A DNA stretch of 64,000 bases from Escherichia ruysiae (GCF_031323975.1 NZ_JAVIWS010000001.1:496001-560000); one strand, 5' to 3'. Positions 12,401-21,500 are shown, counted from the stretch's first letter. Program-made: numbers and translations. Notes: generated from the sequence alone by a model not told the origin.

Positions 12401-12684
12401 TGATGATTATTATCATCGTGTAGGGCATAGACCGCGACACCAGTTACTACCGCCGCCAGACCAGCGGCGGCCCAGGGTAAAACGGCACTGTCTTTAAGAT
12501 CTCTACATTCTGCAGGTAAATGTTCAAGCTGTTCTTTATTTAATATTTGAATATTTGCCGGACATGATATTTTGCTGGATTTCCGTGTTTCGTCTGCTGA
12601 CTCGGTTGTAGTGGTATCCGCAGCCCATGTCTGGCTACTTAACGCCATCGCAACACATACAGACAACAATTTTTTCCTTTGCAT
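6469..12684 (-). CDS. ydbA: giant YdbA/BigA-type autotransporter adhesin
   Basis: 2071 residues, uninterrupted. An N-terminal signal peptide (about 1-22, ending SSQTWA-AD) is followed by a two-Cys segment, a hydrophobic stretch near 70-88 (VLPWAAAGLAAVVTGVAVYA), then an acidic proline-rich linker (about 98-231) made of the 10-residue repeat DGGDTPVPPD. The passenger (about 235-1780) consists of short repeats rich in N, G, T and D (for example GDDITINNNG), the signature of a right-handed beta-helix. Residues from about 1785 form an autotransporter beta-barrel ending in F (NFKKTF). The N-terminus resembles K-12 YdbA, which is split by insertion sequences there, and Salmonella BigA. I think this locus corresponds to the adhesin called UpaH in uropathogenic strains, but I am less sure of that. 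It is a surface-exposed protein, probably for adhesion or biofilm. SD AAGGAG lies just before the ATG. Confidence 0.9.
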   Translation of the reverse strand: MQRKKLLSVCVAMALSSQTWAADTTTTESADETRKSSKISCPANIQILNKEQLEHLPAECRDLKDSAVLPWAAAGLAAVVTGVAVYALHDDNNHHDDPSPVPDDGGNTPVPPDDGGDTPVPPDDGGDTPVPPDDGGDTPVPPDDGGDTPVPPDDGGDTPVPPDDGGDTPVPPDDGGDTPVPPDDGGDTPVPPDDGGDTPVPPDDGGDTPVPPDDGGDTPVPPDDGGDTPVPPDDKPDPIKYNNNVTWDQAEKTVQIRNATFTYTENADGSYTLTAKDGRQTIVKQWKVNEDSNTAVFEGVNKAGGIIWSYDDEGKIHITKEAGVVVDGTTGNDIKVSDAIITDLGGNTALNGGTVMTVEGDNIVLNNDGKTTAIGEGSVVGILTGDDITINNNGETEVNGGTAVIVNGNNSTINTQGDAIFTNGGTGSLINGDDAAIDNKGNMTVDGENSAATKIVGNDALIKQEGDLYVSDAAHGIDVTGNGTIVSNKGNITVVDDKSIGVLLDGSDATFMNIGDITVGDKGHEGNPFGVLIDGDNATFVNVGDITTNNSGTGIKVAGNEGSVSLSGKMSVNDATTGLEVNGNDNSITLTTYELSIAGENATGVNLSGNGNNLEISGDMSVDGKNTVGTRVMGDDVSILQNGDLYVSGSSHGIDIKGKNAKIGNTGKITVIDKDSVGVLIEGDDEQFGNIGELNVSQNAIGVSLVGDRELVSLRGDINVTHERDDSGNFQGATGISIAGNDSQVTLEGDINLASDMSTSPTTSDEHLNGLIVTGENNTVNLSGNLNIEAYSPLFGAAHDEQPELDGVVVIGDDNVINLNGGINITGDTGGHVINGINVSGKSTVNISGHSVLDVTAVRSTVSLFYVTGGGQVIIDENSVTDIFSPVRDSNFFGHNSIISANGIGSSAENKGIINASAAKEIMTAVSGARIVNTGTMNVKTGTDSSSDGKTAVMRSNGQDSFASNASGGVINLTSTLSPVGGGGEGVYPLGWLNRTYYAVLASGYGEAENQSGATINLRGAGTYGVSASKGTASNDGEINVDSFIPTMDENGDITSETYWQTDTVYLMGGGMLIGSTDAGWADATGLNTGTINVKNEGFGMLALNGGTAVNQGTINLTADEDVTKQQDNQLFAMGAIGSGVAINDKTGVININTGVGQAFYTDGSGTIINYGTICTLGVCENSSEYNPTDPAVSLVYTGGDTLSTEGQSTNFAQSVVITNTTPGSVINSGTISGPVVTVLNGELENTATGNINNQIKLNEGGEVDNAGTLSNIDVDGGTLNNDGTVSGQVTMYAGKNTSQVNNSGTVNKLVQKAGVFNNSGTVTSRIDQQNGIFNNQKDGIVKHGSKLTNNAVVNNDGTWILGNSSEDNNAGMLEIDNNAVFNNHGEFILDNNKNAVHINQSGTLYNTGHMSLTNSSHNGAVNIWGGNGRFINNGKVDSIAKSVVVSASNAAATDAFFWNMSEGEINFDHDNASAVKFTHTNYVAQNDGTMNISGNNTVAMEGNNNAQLVNKGIINLGTEGTTDTGLIGMQLDANATADAVIENNGTINIYANDSYAFSVLGTNGHVVNNGTVVIADGVTGSGLIKQGDSVNVEGINGNNGNSTEVHYGDYTLPDVPNTTVTSFVDNTTGEESGTNSLNGYVVGTNADGSAGKLKVNNASMSGVEINTGFAAGTADTTVTFDNVVQGSNLTDADAITSTSVVWNAQGSTDASGNVDVTMNKNAYTDVATDASVNDVAQALDAGYTNNELYTSLNVGTTAELNSALKQISGSQATTVFREARVLSNRFSMLADAAPKVGNGLAFNVVAKGDPRAELGNDTQYDMLALRKTLDLSESQSLSLEYGIARLDGNGSDSAGDNGVTGGYSQFFGLKHQMAFENGMSWNNALRYDVHNLDSSRAVAYGDVSKTADTNVKQQYLEFRSEGAKTFEPREGLKITPYAGVKLRHTLEGGYQERNAGDFNLNMNSGSETAVDGIVGLKLDYAGKDGWSANATLEGGPNLSYAKSQRTASLAGAGSQYFNVDDGQKGGGINSLASVGVKYSSKESSLHLDAYHWKEDGISDKGVMLNFKKTF
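11991..12390 (-). repeat. 13-unit 30-bp tandem repeat (VNTR) inside ydbA
   Basis: A 30-bp unit is repeated about 13 times, 12 of them nearly identical (12001-12360), each encoding the decapeptide DGGDTPVPPD. Third-position variants (cgtgtct versus tgtgtct; tcc versus tct) form a 60-bp higher-order pattern in 12001-12180, suggesting recent unequal duplication. Because 30 is a multiple of 3, gain or loss of units changes linker length without changing frame. Confidence 0.95.
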
Positions 12685-13089
12685 ATATAACTCCTTAAAA
12701 AATAGTTCCCGCGTAACAAACTACGCAAAACGTAAAAACAGAAAGCACTAAATGCCTGCAACGAAACATTCATTAAATAATAGTTATGTTATTTGTATGG
12801 TGAATATTAAGTCGAAGCAGTTTAAAAACCACATCAGAGCATTTATTAAATTATATTCTGCGAGCAAGTCATTTCAAACAATAATTAAAAACAGGCGAGA
12901 AAAAGACATTAATAATCCATTTACATCATGAATAGATTATTGGCTCACATCCACACAAATGATGAATTGTAATTAACAGACGAGATAATAATAGAATATA
13001 TAAACAGATCTGTTAATAAGACCTGCTTGGCTAAAAACACAAAGAATCATATAAACATATGTAATAAACATGTTGTTGTGAAATATAAT
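12685..13089. other. AT-rich intergenic region upstream of ydbA
   Basis: About 400 bases of very AT-rich sequence, probably holding the ydbA promoter on the minus strand. No open frame worth calling was seen. In K-12 the fea, tyn and paa genes lie between ydbL and ydbA; here there is only this spacer. Confidence 0.6.
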
Positions 13090-13413
13090 TTATTTTCGCA
13101 ACCATATACCATTAATCCCCTGTACATATTCACCCGGCTTCGCACGCGCGACAAGTTTTTGCCCTGCCAGTTTCGCTATCTCATCTGTGGATACATTATT
13201 CTGTTTTGCCAGTTGCTGGTAACTACGATTACGAGCTTCATTAATATCTCTTACCAATGCCTGTGTTTCAGCATCCGTTTCCAGCGCCACCAGGTAACCA
13301 TTAAGCGTTTCACCGACCCGCCCCTGACTTCTGGCTTCATTCAGAGTTAATGCCATCGCACTGCTACTCATCAGGCCAATAATCCACACTATTATGAGTA
13401 ATGTTCTTTTCAT
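13090..13413 (-). CDS. ydbL: YdbL, periplasmic DUF1318 protein
   Basis: 107 residues with an N-terminal signal peptide (about 1-21, ending SSAMA). It is the third gene of ydbH-ynbE-ydbL. Published work on E. coli reports that YdbL is a periplasmic, chaperone-like partner that modulates YdbH-YnbE assembly. I chose the second of two adjacent ATGs (13413) because GAGG lies 5 bases before it; the first leaves only 2. Several residues differ from my memory of K-12 (for example SQGRVGETLNG), pointing to a lineage not very close to K-12. Confidence 0.9.
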   Translation of the reverse strand: MKRTLLIIVWIIGLMSSSAMALTLNEARSQGRVGETLNGYLVALETDAETQALVRDINEARNRSYQQLAKQNNVSTDEIAKLAGQKLVARAKPGEYVQGINGIWLRK

Positions 13414-13420
13414 CATGACC

Positions 13421-13606
13421 TCAAAAAAGATCGCTACGAGTTTTAAGCAGGTCTTCAACATCTTTGTCCGCTTTGATGATGATCTCATGCTCAATTTTAA
13501 CGTTCATATTAATGGTGATTGGCTCCTTCGGCGCAGCCACCTCTATGCGCGGAGTGCAACCAACCAACATAAAAGAGGACGCGAGCGCGGCTATCACTAT
13601 TTTCAT
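13421..13606 (-). CDS. ynbE: YnbE, outer-membrane lipoprotein
   Basis: 61 residues. A short lipoprotein signal ends in the lipobox LVGC, so Cys17 would be lipidated. Family knowledge: YnbE multimerises and docks onto the C-terminus of YdbH by beta-strand augmentation, completing a bridge from inner to outer membrane used for glycerophospholipid transport. The start overlaps the ydbH stop by 4 bases (ATGA), so translation is probably coupled. The ydbL start follows 7 bases after its stop. Confidence 0.93.
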   Translation of the reverse strand: MKIVIAALASSFMLVGCTPRIEVAAPKEPITINMNVKIEHEIIIKADKDVEDLLKTRSDLF

Positions 13607-16242
13607 TGTTTTTCCTCACATTCTTTTCCTGACGGGCAGTCATTTTCCGGGATACGGGCATTCTGTTCCAGCCACGCCTGGAGATTATCGCCAAAGCGTA
13701 AACTGCGCCATAACGTAAAAATATTCTCTTCGTGACTGTAATTAAGATTCACAGTGCCTGTTTTGCCATCAACCCGACTATTACCGCTAATCGTTGCCTG
13801 CATGGTTAACACACCGAGATTATCTAAATTAATTTTTGTCGATGATCGATTAATTTCCATATAGCGCAACCAGTTGATGGCGGTTCCAGCGGTCATATTG
13901 TCTTTTGCTACTGCATCCGCAGTGTCTTTATCCAGACGTAAGGTCATTGGCCCGCTATTTGCCAGCCAACCGTCTTTCACTATCCATTTTTCATTGTTTA
14001 GCCATAACGGCAGTGCACCACTAAATGCCCCGGACATGGCGAATTGTTTCGGATTGACGGCGCTAACCAGTTCGCTGGATGAGAGATTATTCAGCCGCAA
14101 CAGCGCCGGGTCATGTTGCGGCATACGTAATTGTTTCATCAGCACGTTACCGCCTAACACATCGACGCTAACATCAGTCAACAGCAATGGTTCTTCTTCT
14201 GTCCACGGATAGCGCCCTTGCAAATCAGCCGTAATATTTTTCGCTGTCACCAGATTAATCACTTCGGCAATTCGCAACGTAACGGGGCCGCGAGTCCCCA
14301 GATGCCAGGCTCCATCGGCAAAACGGAAAGGCAGGACAAAATCGACACCGTTAACCTGATTATCTGGCATCCAGGCACTACCGCCTTTCAACACGCCGTG
14401 CCCTCCCGCGCGGAATCCTTGTTCCGGCGCAGCTGAAAATGCGACCTGGGCATACAGTTCGCCATCGCGTAAGTTCATCTTCCAGTCGGGTGGCACCAGC
14501 GGCTGGAATACAGTCAGTGATTGTTTAGGCCACCAGGCGTTACCGCGCAGACGAATACCGTCCCAGCGACCATTTACCCGAACCGGACCAATCTCGCCAG
14601 CATGTAAATCGCCTTTGAAGAGGAAATAAGTTGGTTCGCGCCCTTCAACACTAAATTTTAAGGTTGATGGCGGTAACACGCTGCCCCCCGTGAAAAGCGT
14701 TTGCCCTGCATCCAGCGAAAGCGCACCACTAAAAGACGGATTCTGCGTGTCGCGTACCCAGACAACAGGTTTCTCAAGAATTAAGCGCGGCTTTTCTACC
14801 GTCATCGTGCCATATTGCAACTGGTCGAAACCGGTCGAAAGATCGGTAAGCGTAATCGTGCTGTCATGCCACTCACCTTTTCCTGCGACATCCCAGGTGG
14901 CATTCATCGGGGTAAAACTGCCTTTTCCCCAGTAACGCCACTGCCAGCGTCCTGCATCAGGGAGAAAATCATTCGCCTGACCATCCATATGCAGCACAAA
15001 GTCGCCCAGTTCATTTTCATGTGCCTGCAAAATGGCCTGTAAACGCCCGTCAATACCACGTTGGGTGACTTTTACTCCCGCTAAAGGCCAGCGAATTTCA
15101 TCGATGTCCAGTGAATCGATGACTCTTCCCTTTGAACGTAATAACGCGCCAGGTTCAAAGGCCAGCGTTGGGTCAGCCAGACTTCCGCTTAGCTGCGCCG
15201 GTAAGCGAGCATATAAAATAAGATCCGCCTGTTTCGCTTCACCGGTCAGTTGCAGTGGCATCTGACTGTTATCCATGCTTAATTTTCCTGGGCCAAAATT
15301 AAGCACCGCATTGCCCTTACCTGCTTGCCCCTGGGTCAGCACACTCAGTCGACCACTAACCCATGCGTTCTCAAGCCCGGCCTGCCAGTTATCGACTTTG
15401 ACACCCAATCGCCCACTAAGGGGAAAACCTTCATATGGCCAGCTCCAGCGACCATCACTGACAGTCAATTGCTGACGGGTAATTTCCCACGGTAAATCGA
15501 GCAACGGATCGCCGGTATCTCGTGCCATCACAATCAATTGCCCGCTATTTTCCTGCCACTCGAGTTCAGCATCCACCAGCGACGGTTCCTGCGGCAAATT
15601 CAACGTCGCGGTAGCATGACCACTTACAGGAAGCCCATCCGGCACTAGCGGCAGAGTAAATTCCCCCACCAGTTTTACCAGCGGCTGATTTTCAAACGCG
15701 GCAACATCCAGTTCGCTGACTGTAAATTGTTGCCCTTTAAGCAGGCCTTGAAATTTAACTTTTTCGCCCTGATAACGCAGTTGCTGGATATCAGAGGTTA
15801 ATGCGAGAGAGAGTTTTCCCTGCCATTCCTGCCAGGGAGAAAAAATCAGTTTATCGATATTGATCCAGGTGTTAGGCAACATGGCCTGCCACTGCGCGAG
15901 GGTTTTCGGGGCGGCTGGAGATTGCTCTGTCTGCGGCAATTTCGCCAGGCAAGCAGAATCAAGTTCTACCGTGCCAACGTTCAATAACCAGCGGCTGGGA
16001 TGTGAAAGGCTGGCGTTGGTGATATGCGCAAGCTGACAATCTCCCACCAGATAACGGAGATCGGGAATGATTAAACCTTTACGCGTAATGCGTGGGCTTT
16101 CATCTAATGCAATACGTGTCCCGAGCGGTAGCCAGATGCCCACCAGCGTGGGAACCCACAATCCGAGCGTCATTAGCAACGTCAACGGCACAAGAATAAT
16201 CAGTAATAGCAGCGCGAGAACAGCTTTATATTTACCCAACAT
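13603..16242 (-). CDS. ydbH: YdbH, AsmA-like intermembrane lipid transport protein
   Basis: 879 residues, the K-12 length. One N-terminal transmembrane helix (about 7-30, ALLLLIILVPLTLLMTLGLW) anchors it in the inner membrane. The rest is periplasmic, built of amphipathic beta-strands typical of AsmA-like bridge proteins. Family knowledge: YdbH, TamB and YhdP are partly redundant carriers of phospholipid to the outer membrane. First gene of ydbH-ynbE-ydbL, divergent from ldhA with about 200 bases between them. Confidence 0.94.
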   Translation of the reverse strand: MLGKYKAVLALLLLIILVPLTLLMTLGLWVPTLVGIWLPLGTRIALDESPRITRKGLIIPDLRYLVGDCQLAHITNASLSHPSRWLLNVGTVELDSACLAKLPQTEQSPAAPKTLAQWQAMLPNTWINIDKLIFSPWQEWQGKLSLALTSDIQQLRYQGEKVKFQGLLKGQQFTVSELDVAAFENQPLVKLVGEFTLPLVPDGLPVSGHATATLNLPQEPSLVDAELEWQENSGQLIVMARDTGDPLLDLPWEITRQQLTVSDGRWSWPYEGFPLSGRLGVKVDNWQAGLENAWVSGRLSVLTQGQAGKGNAVLNFGPGKLSMDNSQMPLQLTGEAKQADLILYARLPAQLSGSLADPTLAFEPGALLRSKGRVIDSLDIDEIRWPLAGVKVTQRGIDGRLQAILQAHENELGDFVLHMDGQANDFLPDAGRWQWRYWGKGSFTPMNATWDVAGKGEWHDSTITLTDLSTGFDQLQYGTMTVEKPRLILEKPVVWVRDTQNPSFSGALSLDAGQTLFTGGSVLPPSTLKFSVEGREPTYFLFKGDLHAGEIGPVRVNGRWDGIRLRGNAWWPKQSLTVFQPLVPPDWKMNLRDGELYAQVAFSAAPEQGFRAGGHGVLKGGSAWMPDNQVNGVDFVLPFRFADGAWHLGTRGPVTLRIAEVINLVTAKNITADLQGRYPWTEEEPLLLTDVSVDVLGGNVLMKQLRMPQHDPALLRLNNLSSSELVSAVNPKQFAMSGAFSGALPLWLNNEKWIVKDGWLANSGPMTLRLDKDTADAVAKDNMTAGTAINWLRYMEINRSSTKINLDNLGVLTMQATISGNSRVDGKTGTVNLNYSHEENIFTLWRSLRFGDNLQAWLEQNARIPENDCPSGKECEEKQ

Positions 16243-16449
16243 GGGTAGTTAATATCCTGATTTAGCGAAAAATTAAGCGTTCAATACGGGTATTGTGGCA
16301 TGTTTAACCGTTCAGTTGAAGGTTGCGCCTACACTAAGCATAGTTGTTGATGAATTTTTCAATATGGTCATAGCTTTCAATTATATTTTAAATTTTGTAA
16401 AATATTTTTAGTAGCTTAAATGTGATTCAACATCACTGGAGAAAGTCTT

Positions 16450-17439
16450 ATGAAACTCGCCGTTTATAGCACAAAACAGTACGACAAGAAGTACCTGCAA
16501 CAGGTGAACGAGTCCTTTGGCTTTGAGCTGGAATTTTTTGACTTTCTGCTGACGGAAAAAACCGCCAAAACCGCCAATGGCTGCGAAGCGGTATGTATTT
16601 TCGTAAACGATGACGGCAGCCGCCCGGTGCTGGAAGAGCTGAAAAAGCACGGCGTTAAATATATCGCCCTGCGCTGTGCCGGTTTCAATAACGTCGATCT
16701 TGATGCGGCAAAAGAACTTGGGCTGAAAGTAGTCCGTGTTCCAGCCTACGATCCGGAAGCCGTCGCTGAACACGCTATCGGTATGATGATGACGCTGAAC
16801 CGCCGTATTCACCGCGCGTACCAGCGTACCCGTGACGCCAACTTCTCTCTGGAAGGTCTGACTGGCTTTACCATGTATGGCAAAACAGCGGGCGTTATCG
16901 GCACCGGTAAGATCGGTGTGGCGATGCTGCGCATTCTGAAAGGTTTTGGTATGCGTCTGCTTGCGTTCGATCCGTACCCAAGTGCGGCGGCGCTGGAACT
17001 TGGTGTGGAGTATGTTGATCTGCCGACCCTGTTCTCTGAATCAGACGTTATCTCCCTGCACTGCCCACTGACGCCGGAGAACTACCACCTGCTGAATGAG
17101 GCAGCGTTTGAACAGATGAAAAACGGCGTAATGATCGTCAACACCAGTCGTGGCGCATTGATTGATTCTCAGGCGGCAATTGAAGCTCTGAAAAACCAGA
17201 AAATTGGCTCGCTGGGGATGGACGTGTATGAAAACGAACGCGATCTGTTCTTTGAAGATAAATCCAACGACGTGATCCAGGATGACGTGTTCCGTCGTCT
17301 GTCTGCCTGCCATAACGTGCTGTTTACCGGACACCAGGCATTCCTGACGGCAGAAGCTCTGACCAGTATTTCCCAGACCACGCTGCAAAACTTAAGCAAT
17401 CTGGAAAAAGGCGAACCCTGCCCGAACGAACTGGTTTAA
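16450..17439 (+). CDS. ldhA: LdhA, fermentative D-lactate dehydrogenase
   Basis: 329 residues. It reduces pyruvate to D-lactate with NADH in the cytoplasm during mixed-acid fermentation. The NAD-binding glycine motif is GTGKIG, near residue 152. The catalytic Arg lies in NTSRGALID, the Glu in DVYENERD and the catalytic His in FTGHQAF, all as expected for the D-2-hydroxyacid dehydrogenase family. GGAGAAAG precedes the ATG. It is a single-gene unit with its own terminator. Confidence 0.98.
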   Translation: MKLAVYSTKQYDKKYLQQVNESFGFELEFFDFLLTEKTAKTANGCEAVCIFVNDDGSRPVLEELKKHGVKYIALRCAGFNNVDLDAAKELGLKVVRVPAYDPEAVAEHAIGMMMTLNRRIHRAYQRTRDANFSLEGLTGFTMYGKTAGVIGTGKIGVAMLRILKGFGMRLLAFDPYPSAAALELGVEYVDLPTLFSESDVISLHCPLTPENYHLLNEAAFEQMKNGVMIVNTSRGALIDSQAAIEALKNQKIGSLGMDVYENERDLFFEDKSNDVIQDDVFRRLSACHNVLFTGHQAFLTAEALTSISQTTLQNLSNLEKGEPCPNELV

Positions 17440-17444
17440 TCTTG

Positions 17445-17476
17445 CTGCTCCCCTGCAAGTCAGGGGAGCTTATTCA
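17445..17476 (+). terminator. ldhA rho-independent terminator
   Basis: GCTCCCCTG (17447-17455) pairs with CAGGGGAGC (17461-17469) across a 5-base loop, then TTATT. It starts 7 bases after the stop codon. Confidence 0.8.
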
Positions 17477-17520
17477 GATAATCCCCAAAGATCTTTCATC
17501 CTCTATTCTTAAAATATGTT

Positions 17521-17556
17521 TTGCAGGACGGATAAGACGCGTCGCGTTGCATTCGG
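17521..17556. repeat. partial REP-like element
   Basis: The sequence TTGCAGGACGGATAAGACGC and its following GCGTTGCATTCGGCA resemble a degenerate REP (repetitive extragenic palindrome) unit between ldhA and hslJ. Confidence 0.5.
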
Positions 17557-17595
17557 CAGTCAGCACCTGATTTATACCTTAAGTTGAGAACCAAA

Positions 17596-18018
17596 ATGAA
17601 GAAAGTAGCCGCGCTTGTTGCGTTAAGCCTGCTGATGGCGGGATGTGTAAGTAATGACAAAATTGCTGTGACGCCAGAACAATTACAGCATCACCGCTTT
17701 GTGCTGGAAAGTGTCAACGGTCAACCTGTTACCAGCGATAAAAACCCGCCAGAAATCAGCTTTGGTGAAAAGATGATGATTTCCGGCAAAATGTGCAACC
17801 GCTTTAGCGGCGAGGGTAAACTTTCTGGCGGTGAACTGAAAGTTAAAGGGCTGGCAATGACCCGCATGATGTGTGCCACTCCTCAGCTTAATGAACTCGA
17901 TCACACCATCAGCGAAATGCTGAAAGAAGGTGCGCAAGTCGATCTGACTGCGAACCAGTTAACGCTGGCCACCGCAAAACAGACATTAACCTATAAGCTG
18001 GCGGATTTAATGAATTAA
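17596..18018 (+). CDS. hslJ: HslJ, META-domain heat-inducible lipoprotein
   Basis: 140 residues. Signal peptide with lipobox LMAGC, so it is probably a lipoprotein. The META/DUF306 domain carries conserved Cys residues (MCNRFSG and MMCATP). In E. coli it is heat-inducible and associated with novobiocin resistance; its biochemical function is unknown. The start at 17596 (MKKVAAL) gives the family length. Its stop codon overlaps that of ydbJ on the other strand. Confidence 0.93.
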   Translation: MKKVAALVALSLLMAGCVSNDKIAVTPEQLQHHRFVLESVNGQPVTSDKNPPEISFGEKMMISGKMCNRFSGEGKLSGGELKVKGLAMTRMMCATPQLNELDHTISEMLKEGAQVDLTANQLTLATAKQTLTYKLADLMN

Positions 18019-18281
18019 TAGCTGCCACAGCTTCCGGCGGCAAGTGACTGTTCGCTACAGCGTTTGCCGTTGGGTAATGCACACATGCCAATAGCCGTTC
18101 CGTCAAGTTGACGGGCAACGGATAGCGAACCACCAATCATCGCGCAATTCGCTTCACCGCTACTGGACATGGACGCTTTTAAACCAGGCGCCACATGCGC
18201 CGCAGTTGCCTGCTGAACTGGTTCACTACTACACGCCGATAACAATAAAGCGGCACACCCGACCCACAACGCTGCTCGCAT
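18015..18281 (-). CDS. ydbJ: YdbJ, DUF333 lipoprotein
   Basis: 88 residues, function unknown. The N-terminal signal ends in the lipobox LLSAC, so it should be a lipoprotein. The mature part is the Cys-rich DUF333 domain (NCAMIGG, GMCALPNG, RCSEQ). It runs convergent to hslJ: the palindrome TTAA at 18015-18018 supplies the last codon of both genes. SD AGAGGAAG precedes the ATG. Confidence 0.92.
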   Translation of the reverse strand: MRAALWVGCAALLLSACSSEPVQQATAAHVAPGLKASMSSSGEANCAMIGGSLSVARQLDGTAIGMCALPNGKRCSEQSLAAGSCGSY

Positions 18282-18554
18282 CTTTACTTCCTCTAATCTT
18301 TAAACCAAACGACACCGCCGTAAATAATAGGCAGCACAGACGACTACGTCGAGAACAACTATGTGTGTTGCAACGCATTGTTACTTTTTTATCGCTATTT
18401 TTTTGTCCACTGTTTGATCAAAACATTCATTACGCAGATATGAGGGACACAAAAGCGAAAATGCAACAGAAGGCCATTTGCTAAAATTGAGAGATAACTA
18501 CTGGGCGCGCAGCTTTTTCGTGTGCCCCTCATTTGCGCAATGTAAGGGTGTCGT

Positions 18555-21500
18555 ATGATCACAATTGACGGTAATGGCGCGGTAGCTTCGGTGGCATTTC
18601 GCACCAGTGAAGTTATCGCCATCTACCCTATTACCCCAAGTTCCACGATGGCGGAACAGGCCGATGCCTGGGCCGGAAACGGCTTGAAAAACGTGTGGGG
18701 AGATACGCCTCGTGTGGTTGAAATGCAGTCAGAAGCTGGTGCTATCGCGACCGTGCACGGCGCGTTGCAAACGGGTGCTCTCTCGACATCGTTTACATCA
18801 TCGCAGGGTTTACTGCTGATGATTCCGACGTTGTACAAACTGGCGGGCGAACTGACGCCGTTTGTACTGCATGTAGCAGCGCGTACCGTCGCTACTCATG
18901 CACTCTCTATTTTTGGCGATCATTCAGATGTGATGGCCGTGCGCCAAACCGGTTGCGCCATGTTGTGTGCAGCAAACGTTCAGGAAGCGCAGGACTTCAC
19001 CCTCATTTCGCATATCGCGACACTAAAAAGCCGTGTGCCGTTTATTCATTTTTTTGATGGTTTCCGCACGTCCCACGAGATCAACAAAATTGTTCCACTG
19101 GCTGACGACACGATTCTTGAACTGATGCCGCAGGCAGAAATTGATGCCCACCGCGCCCGCGCGCTGAACCCGGAACATCCGGTGATTCGCGGTACATCCG
19201 CCAATCCTGATACTTACTTCCAGTCTCGTGAAGCTACTAACCCGTGGTACAACGCAGTTTACGACCATGTTGAACAGGCGATGAATGATTTCGCCGCCGC
19301 TACGGGTCGTCAGTATCAGCCTTTTGAATACTACGGGCATCCACAAGCAGAACGGGTGATTATCCTGATGGGATCTGCCATCGGTACTTGTGAAGAAGTG
19401 GTTGATGAGTTACTTACCCGTGGCGAAAAAGTCGGGGTGCTGAAAGTTCGACTATACCGCCCGTTCTCCGCCAAACATTTACTGCAAACATTGCCAGACT
19501 CTGTGCGAACTGTCGCGGTGCTGGATCGCACCAAAGAACCGGGCGCCCAGGCAGAACCACTGTATCTGGACGTAATGACCGCGCTGGCGGAAGCCTTTAA
19601 TAATGGCGAGCGTGAAACACTGCCACGCGTCATTGGCGGGCGCTATGGCTTATCGTCCAAAGAGTTTGGCCCGGATTGCGTGCTGGCAGTATTTGCCGAA
19701 CTTAACACAGCCAAACCAAAACCCCGTTTTACCGTCGGTATTTACGATGATGTAACCAATCTGTCGCTACCATTGCCAGAAAATACCCTGCCAAACTCCG
19801 CGAAGCTGGAAGCCCTGTTTTATGGTCTGGGCAGTGATGGCAGCGTTTCCGCGACCAAAAATAATATCAAGATTATTGGTAACTCCACGCCGTGGTATGC
19901 ACAGGGTTATTTTGTTTACGACTCCAAAAAAGCCGGTGGTCTGACAGTTTCTCACCTGCGCGTGAGCGAACATCCAATTCGTTCTGCATATCTGATTCCC
20001 CAGGCTGATTTTGTTGGCTGCCACCAGTTGCAGTTTATCGACAAATATCAGATGGCAGAACGTCTGAAACCCGGCGGCATTTTCCTGCTTAACACCCCGT
20101 ACAGTGCCGATGACGTCTGGTCGCGGTTGCCGCAAGAAGTGCAGGCAGTACTGAATCAGAAAAAAGCACGCTTTTATGTCATTAACGCAGCGAAAATCGC
20201 GCGTGAATGTGGACTGGCGGCTCGTATTAACACCGTAATGCAGATGGCGTTTTTCCACCTGACGCAAATTCTGCCTGGCGACAGCGCCCTGGCCGAGTTG
20301 CAGGGGGCGATTGCCAAAAGCTACAGCAGCAAAGGCCAGGATCTGGTGGAACGTAACTGGCAGGCACTGGCGCTGGCGCGAGAATCCGTGGAAGAAGTCC
20401 CGTTACAGCCGGTCAATCCGCATAGTGCGAATCGTCCACCGGTGGTTTCCGATGCTGCACCTGATTTCGTTAAAACCGTTACCGCTGCGATGCTCGCCGG
20501 ACTTGGCGATGCCCTCCCCGTTTCGGCGCTGCCGCCAGACGGCACATGGCCGATGGGAACCACGCGCTGGGAAAAACGCAATATCGCCGAAGAGATCCCT
20601 ATCTGGAAAGAGGAACTCTGTACCCAATGTAACCATTGCGTCGCCGCTTGCCCACATTCAGCTATTCGCGCAAAAGTGGTGCCGCCCGAAGCAATGGAAA
20701 ACGCCCCTGCCAGCCTGCATTCACTGGATGTAAAATCGCGCGATATGCGCGGGCAGAAATATGTGTTGCAGGTCGCACCGGAAGATTGCACCGGCTGTAA
20801 TTTGTGTGTTGAAGTTTGCCCGGCGAAAGACCGCCAGAATCCAGAGATCAAAGCCATCAATATGATGTCGCGTCTGGAACATGTGGAAGAAGAGAAAATC
20901 AATTACGACTTCTTCCTCAACCTGCCGGAAATTGACCGCAGCAAACTGGAACGTATTGATATTCGGACTTCGCAGTTAATCACACCGCTGTTTGAATATT
21001 CTGGTGCTTGTTCCGGTTGTGGCGAAACGCCATATATCAAATTGCTGACTCAACTCTATGGCGACCGGATGTTAATCGCTAACGCCACGGGCTGTTCGTC
21101 AATTTACGGCGGTAATCTGCCGTCCACACCGTATACCACTGATGCCAACGGTCGAGGCCCAGCATGGGCGAACTCACTGTTTGAAGATAACGCCGAATTT
21201 GGCCTGGGCTTCCGCCTGACGGTCGATCAGCATCGTGTCCGCGTGTTGCGTCTGCTGGATCAGTTTGCTGATAAAATTCCTGCGGAGTTACTGGCAGCGT
21301 TGAAATCAGATGCCACGCCAGACGTTCGTCGCGAACAGGTTGCCACGCTGCGCCAGCATCTCAAAGATGTGAGTGAAGCTCATGAACTACTACGCGACGC
21401 TGATGCGCTGGTGGAAAAATCAATCTGGCTGATAGGTGGCGATGGCTGGGCTTACGATATCGGCTTCGGAGGTCTGGATCATGTATTAAGCCTGACGGAA

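Noticed and set aside
11113..12423. 436-residue and other long plus-strand ORFs opposite ydbA
   Set aside because: Shadow frames produced by the repeat and the biased codon use of ydbA; no start signals and no known family.
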